From Thalassococcus arenae (GTDB lineage: Bacteria; Pseudomonadota; Alphaproteobacteria; Rhodobacterales; Rhodobacteraceae), in assembly GCF_019104745.1 (NCBI RefSeq), contig NZ_JAHRWL010000002.1:310001-374000 (forward strand): 64,000 nt of DNA. Direction: 5' to 3'. Position numbers and translations under genes: made by a program. Shown one piece after another: positions 63,631-64,000 of this stretch (position 1 is its first letter; each line of letters begins with the position of its first letter). The notes below the pieces were generated by a model. That model made no database searches, was not told the origin of the DNA, and was given only the letters and a program-made list of their open reading frames with translations.

Positions 63631-64000
63631 ATGACCAAACCCGATACGATCGACGCGGTGCAGCGGATGCTGGCCGAAACCGGCTATGTCTGCGGACGCG
63701 CGCTGGCCACGGTTGTCTTTTTGTCGCTGCGCCTGGGTCGGCCGCTGTTCCTCGAAGGCGAGGCCGGCGTGGGCAAGACCGAGATCGCCAAGGCGCTGTC
63801 CGCGGCGCTCAACCGCCGTCTGATCCGGCTGCAATGCTACGAGGGGCTGGACGCGTCCAGCGCGGTCTACGAATGGAACTTTCCCGCCCAGATGATCGCC
63901 ATTCGCACGGCCGAGGCCGCCGGCAACGCCGATCGCGAGCTCTTGCAGCGCGAACTCTTCGGACCCGATTTCCTGGTCGAACGGCCGCTTCTGCAGGCCA
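63631..64000 (+). CDS. MoxR-family AAA ATPase, 3' end cut by window edge
   Basis: First 123 residues of a MoxR/CoxD-type AAA+ ATPase: LRLGRPLFLEGEAGVGKTEIAKAL carries Walker A G43-T50, followed by LIRLQCYEGLDASSAVYEWNF, typical of the group. The ATG at 63631 has an AGGAGGGG ribosome site. Such ATPases pair with VWA (CoxE-like) proteins to mature metalloenzymes, and a VWA gene is expected just beyond the window. The 222-base gap from the glycosyltransferase holds both promoters. Confidence 0.92.
   Translation, partial: MTKPDTIDAVQRMLAETGYVCGRALATVVFLSLRLGRPLFLEGEAGVGKTEIAKALSAALNRRLIRLQCYEGLDASSAVYEWNFPAQMIAIRTAEAAGNADRELLQRELFGPDFLVERPLLQA

Noticed and set aside
1-64000. tRNA, rRNA, CRISPR array, insertion sequence or prophage
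   Set aside because: No tRNA-like T-arm/cloverleaf, no rRNA stretch, no regularly spaced repeats, and no transposase, integrase or phage structural protein was seen in any frame.

Overview
The window is about 64 kb of GC-rich chromosome from an alphaproteobacterium, almost certainly a member of the Rhodobacterales (Roseobacter/Rhodobacter group). Supporting signs are the dusB-ntrB-ntrC-ntrY-ntrX-trkA-trkH-hfq-hflX gene order, NtrC and NtrX proteins that lack the sigma-54 contact loop (GAFTGA), a fused ispDF gene, the dnaB / alr-mlaE-mlaF / radA-cvpA-purF-surE-pcm-nlpD order, and an RNase E with a long acidic insert in its S1 domain. Coding density is high, and many genes overlap by four bases (ATGA or GTGA). 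I saw no rRNA, tRNA, CRISPR array, insertion sequence, prophage or integron. The content is mostly core chromosome, with a less conserved surface-glycan block at the right end.

Region by region: 1-5.5 kb holds tpiA (cut by the window edge), a 2-oxoglutarate/Fe(II) oxygenase, TfoX-like and A-type Fe-S carrier genes, a DUF3307 membrane protein paired with a SatD-family regulator, a MIP18/SufT-like gene, hpt with a small membrane gene, and a RatA/COQ10 gene. 5.5-9 kb is amtB, cinA, pgpA and ispDF. 9-21 kb is the nitrogen-regulation and potassium-uptake block. 21-35 kb carries a phosphotransferase, a penicillin-acylase-type amidase, a dehydrogenase, a proline-racemase-family enzyme, rne with a 500-base leader region, a TusA-like gene, ccdA, a serine-hydrolase-like membrane protein coupled to a P450, class I aldolase and a WYL regulator. 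35-46 kb is tatABC plus an ATPase, then nlpD-pcm-surE, an SDR, purF, cvpA, radA and a coiled-coil membrane protein. 46-56 kb holds an MlaFE-type lipid transporter with alr, a cobalamin-assembly trio, dnaB, a secreted VWA protein, pyrE and pyrC. 56-63.4 kb is a glycosyltransferase / sulfotransferase / FkbM cluster, and the window ends inside a MoxR-type ATPase gene.

The most unusual signal is at 2.4-3.8 kb. A SatD-family protein has an N-terminal half that reads like a degenerate class III nucleotide-cyclase fold and a C-terminal helix-turn-helix. It sits upstream of a polytopic DUF3307 protein with His/Asp motifs inside membrane segments. Each of the two genes is preceded by a pair of palindromic sites of the form GCAAGY-N6-ACTTGC (one of the four is degenerate), and in both pairs the centres are exactly 29 bp apart. 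Ahead of satD the pair coincides with a predicted promoter whose transcript would begin at the ATG. This looks like a self-regulated two-gene membrane system of unknown function. Other points of interest are the sigma-54-independent NtrC/NtrX pair, a fusion of a degenerate sulfotransferase-like domain with a glycosyltransferase, a proline-racemase-family enzyme with both catalytic cysteines replaced, clusters of perfect palindromes before dusB and after ntrX, and a hairpin directly upstream of the aldolase ribosome binding site.
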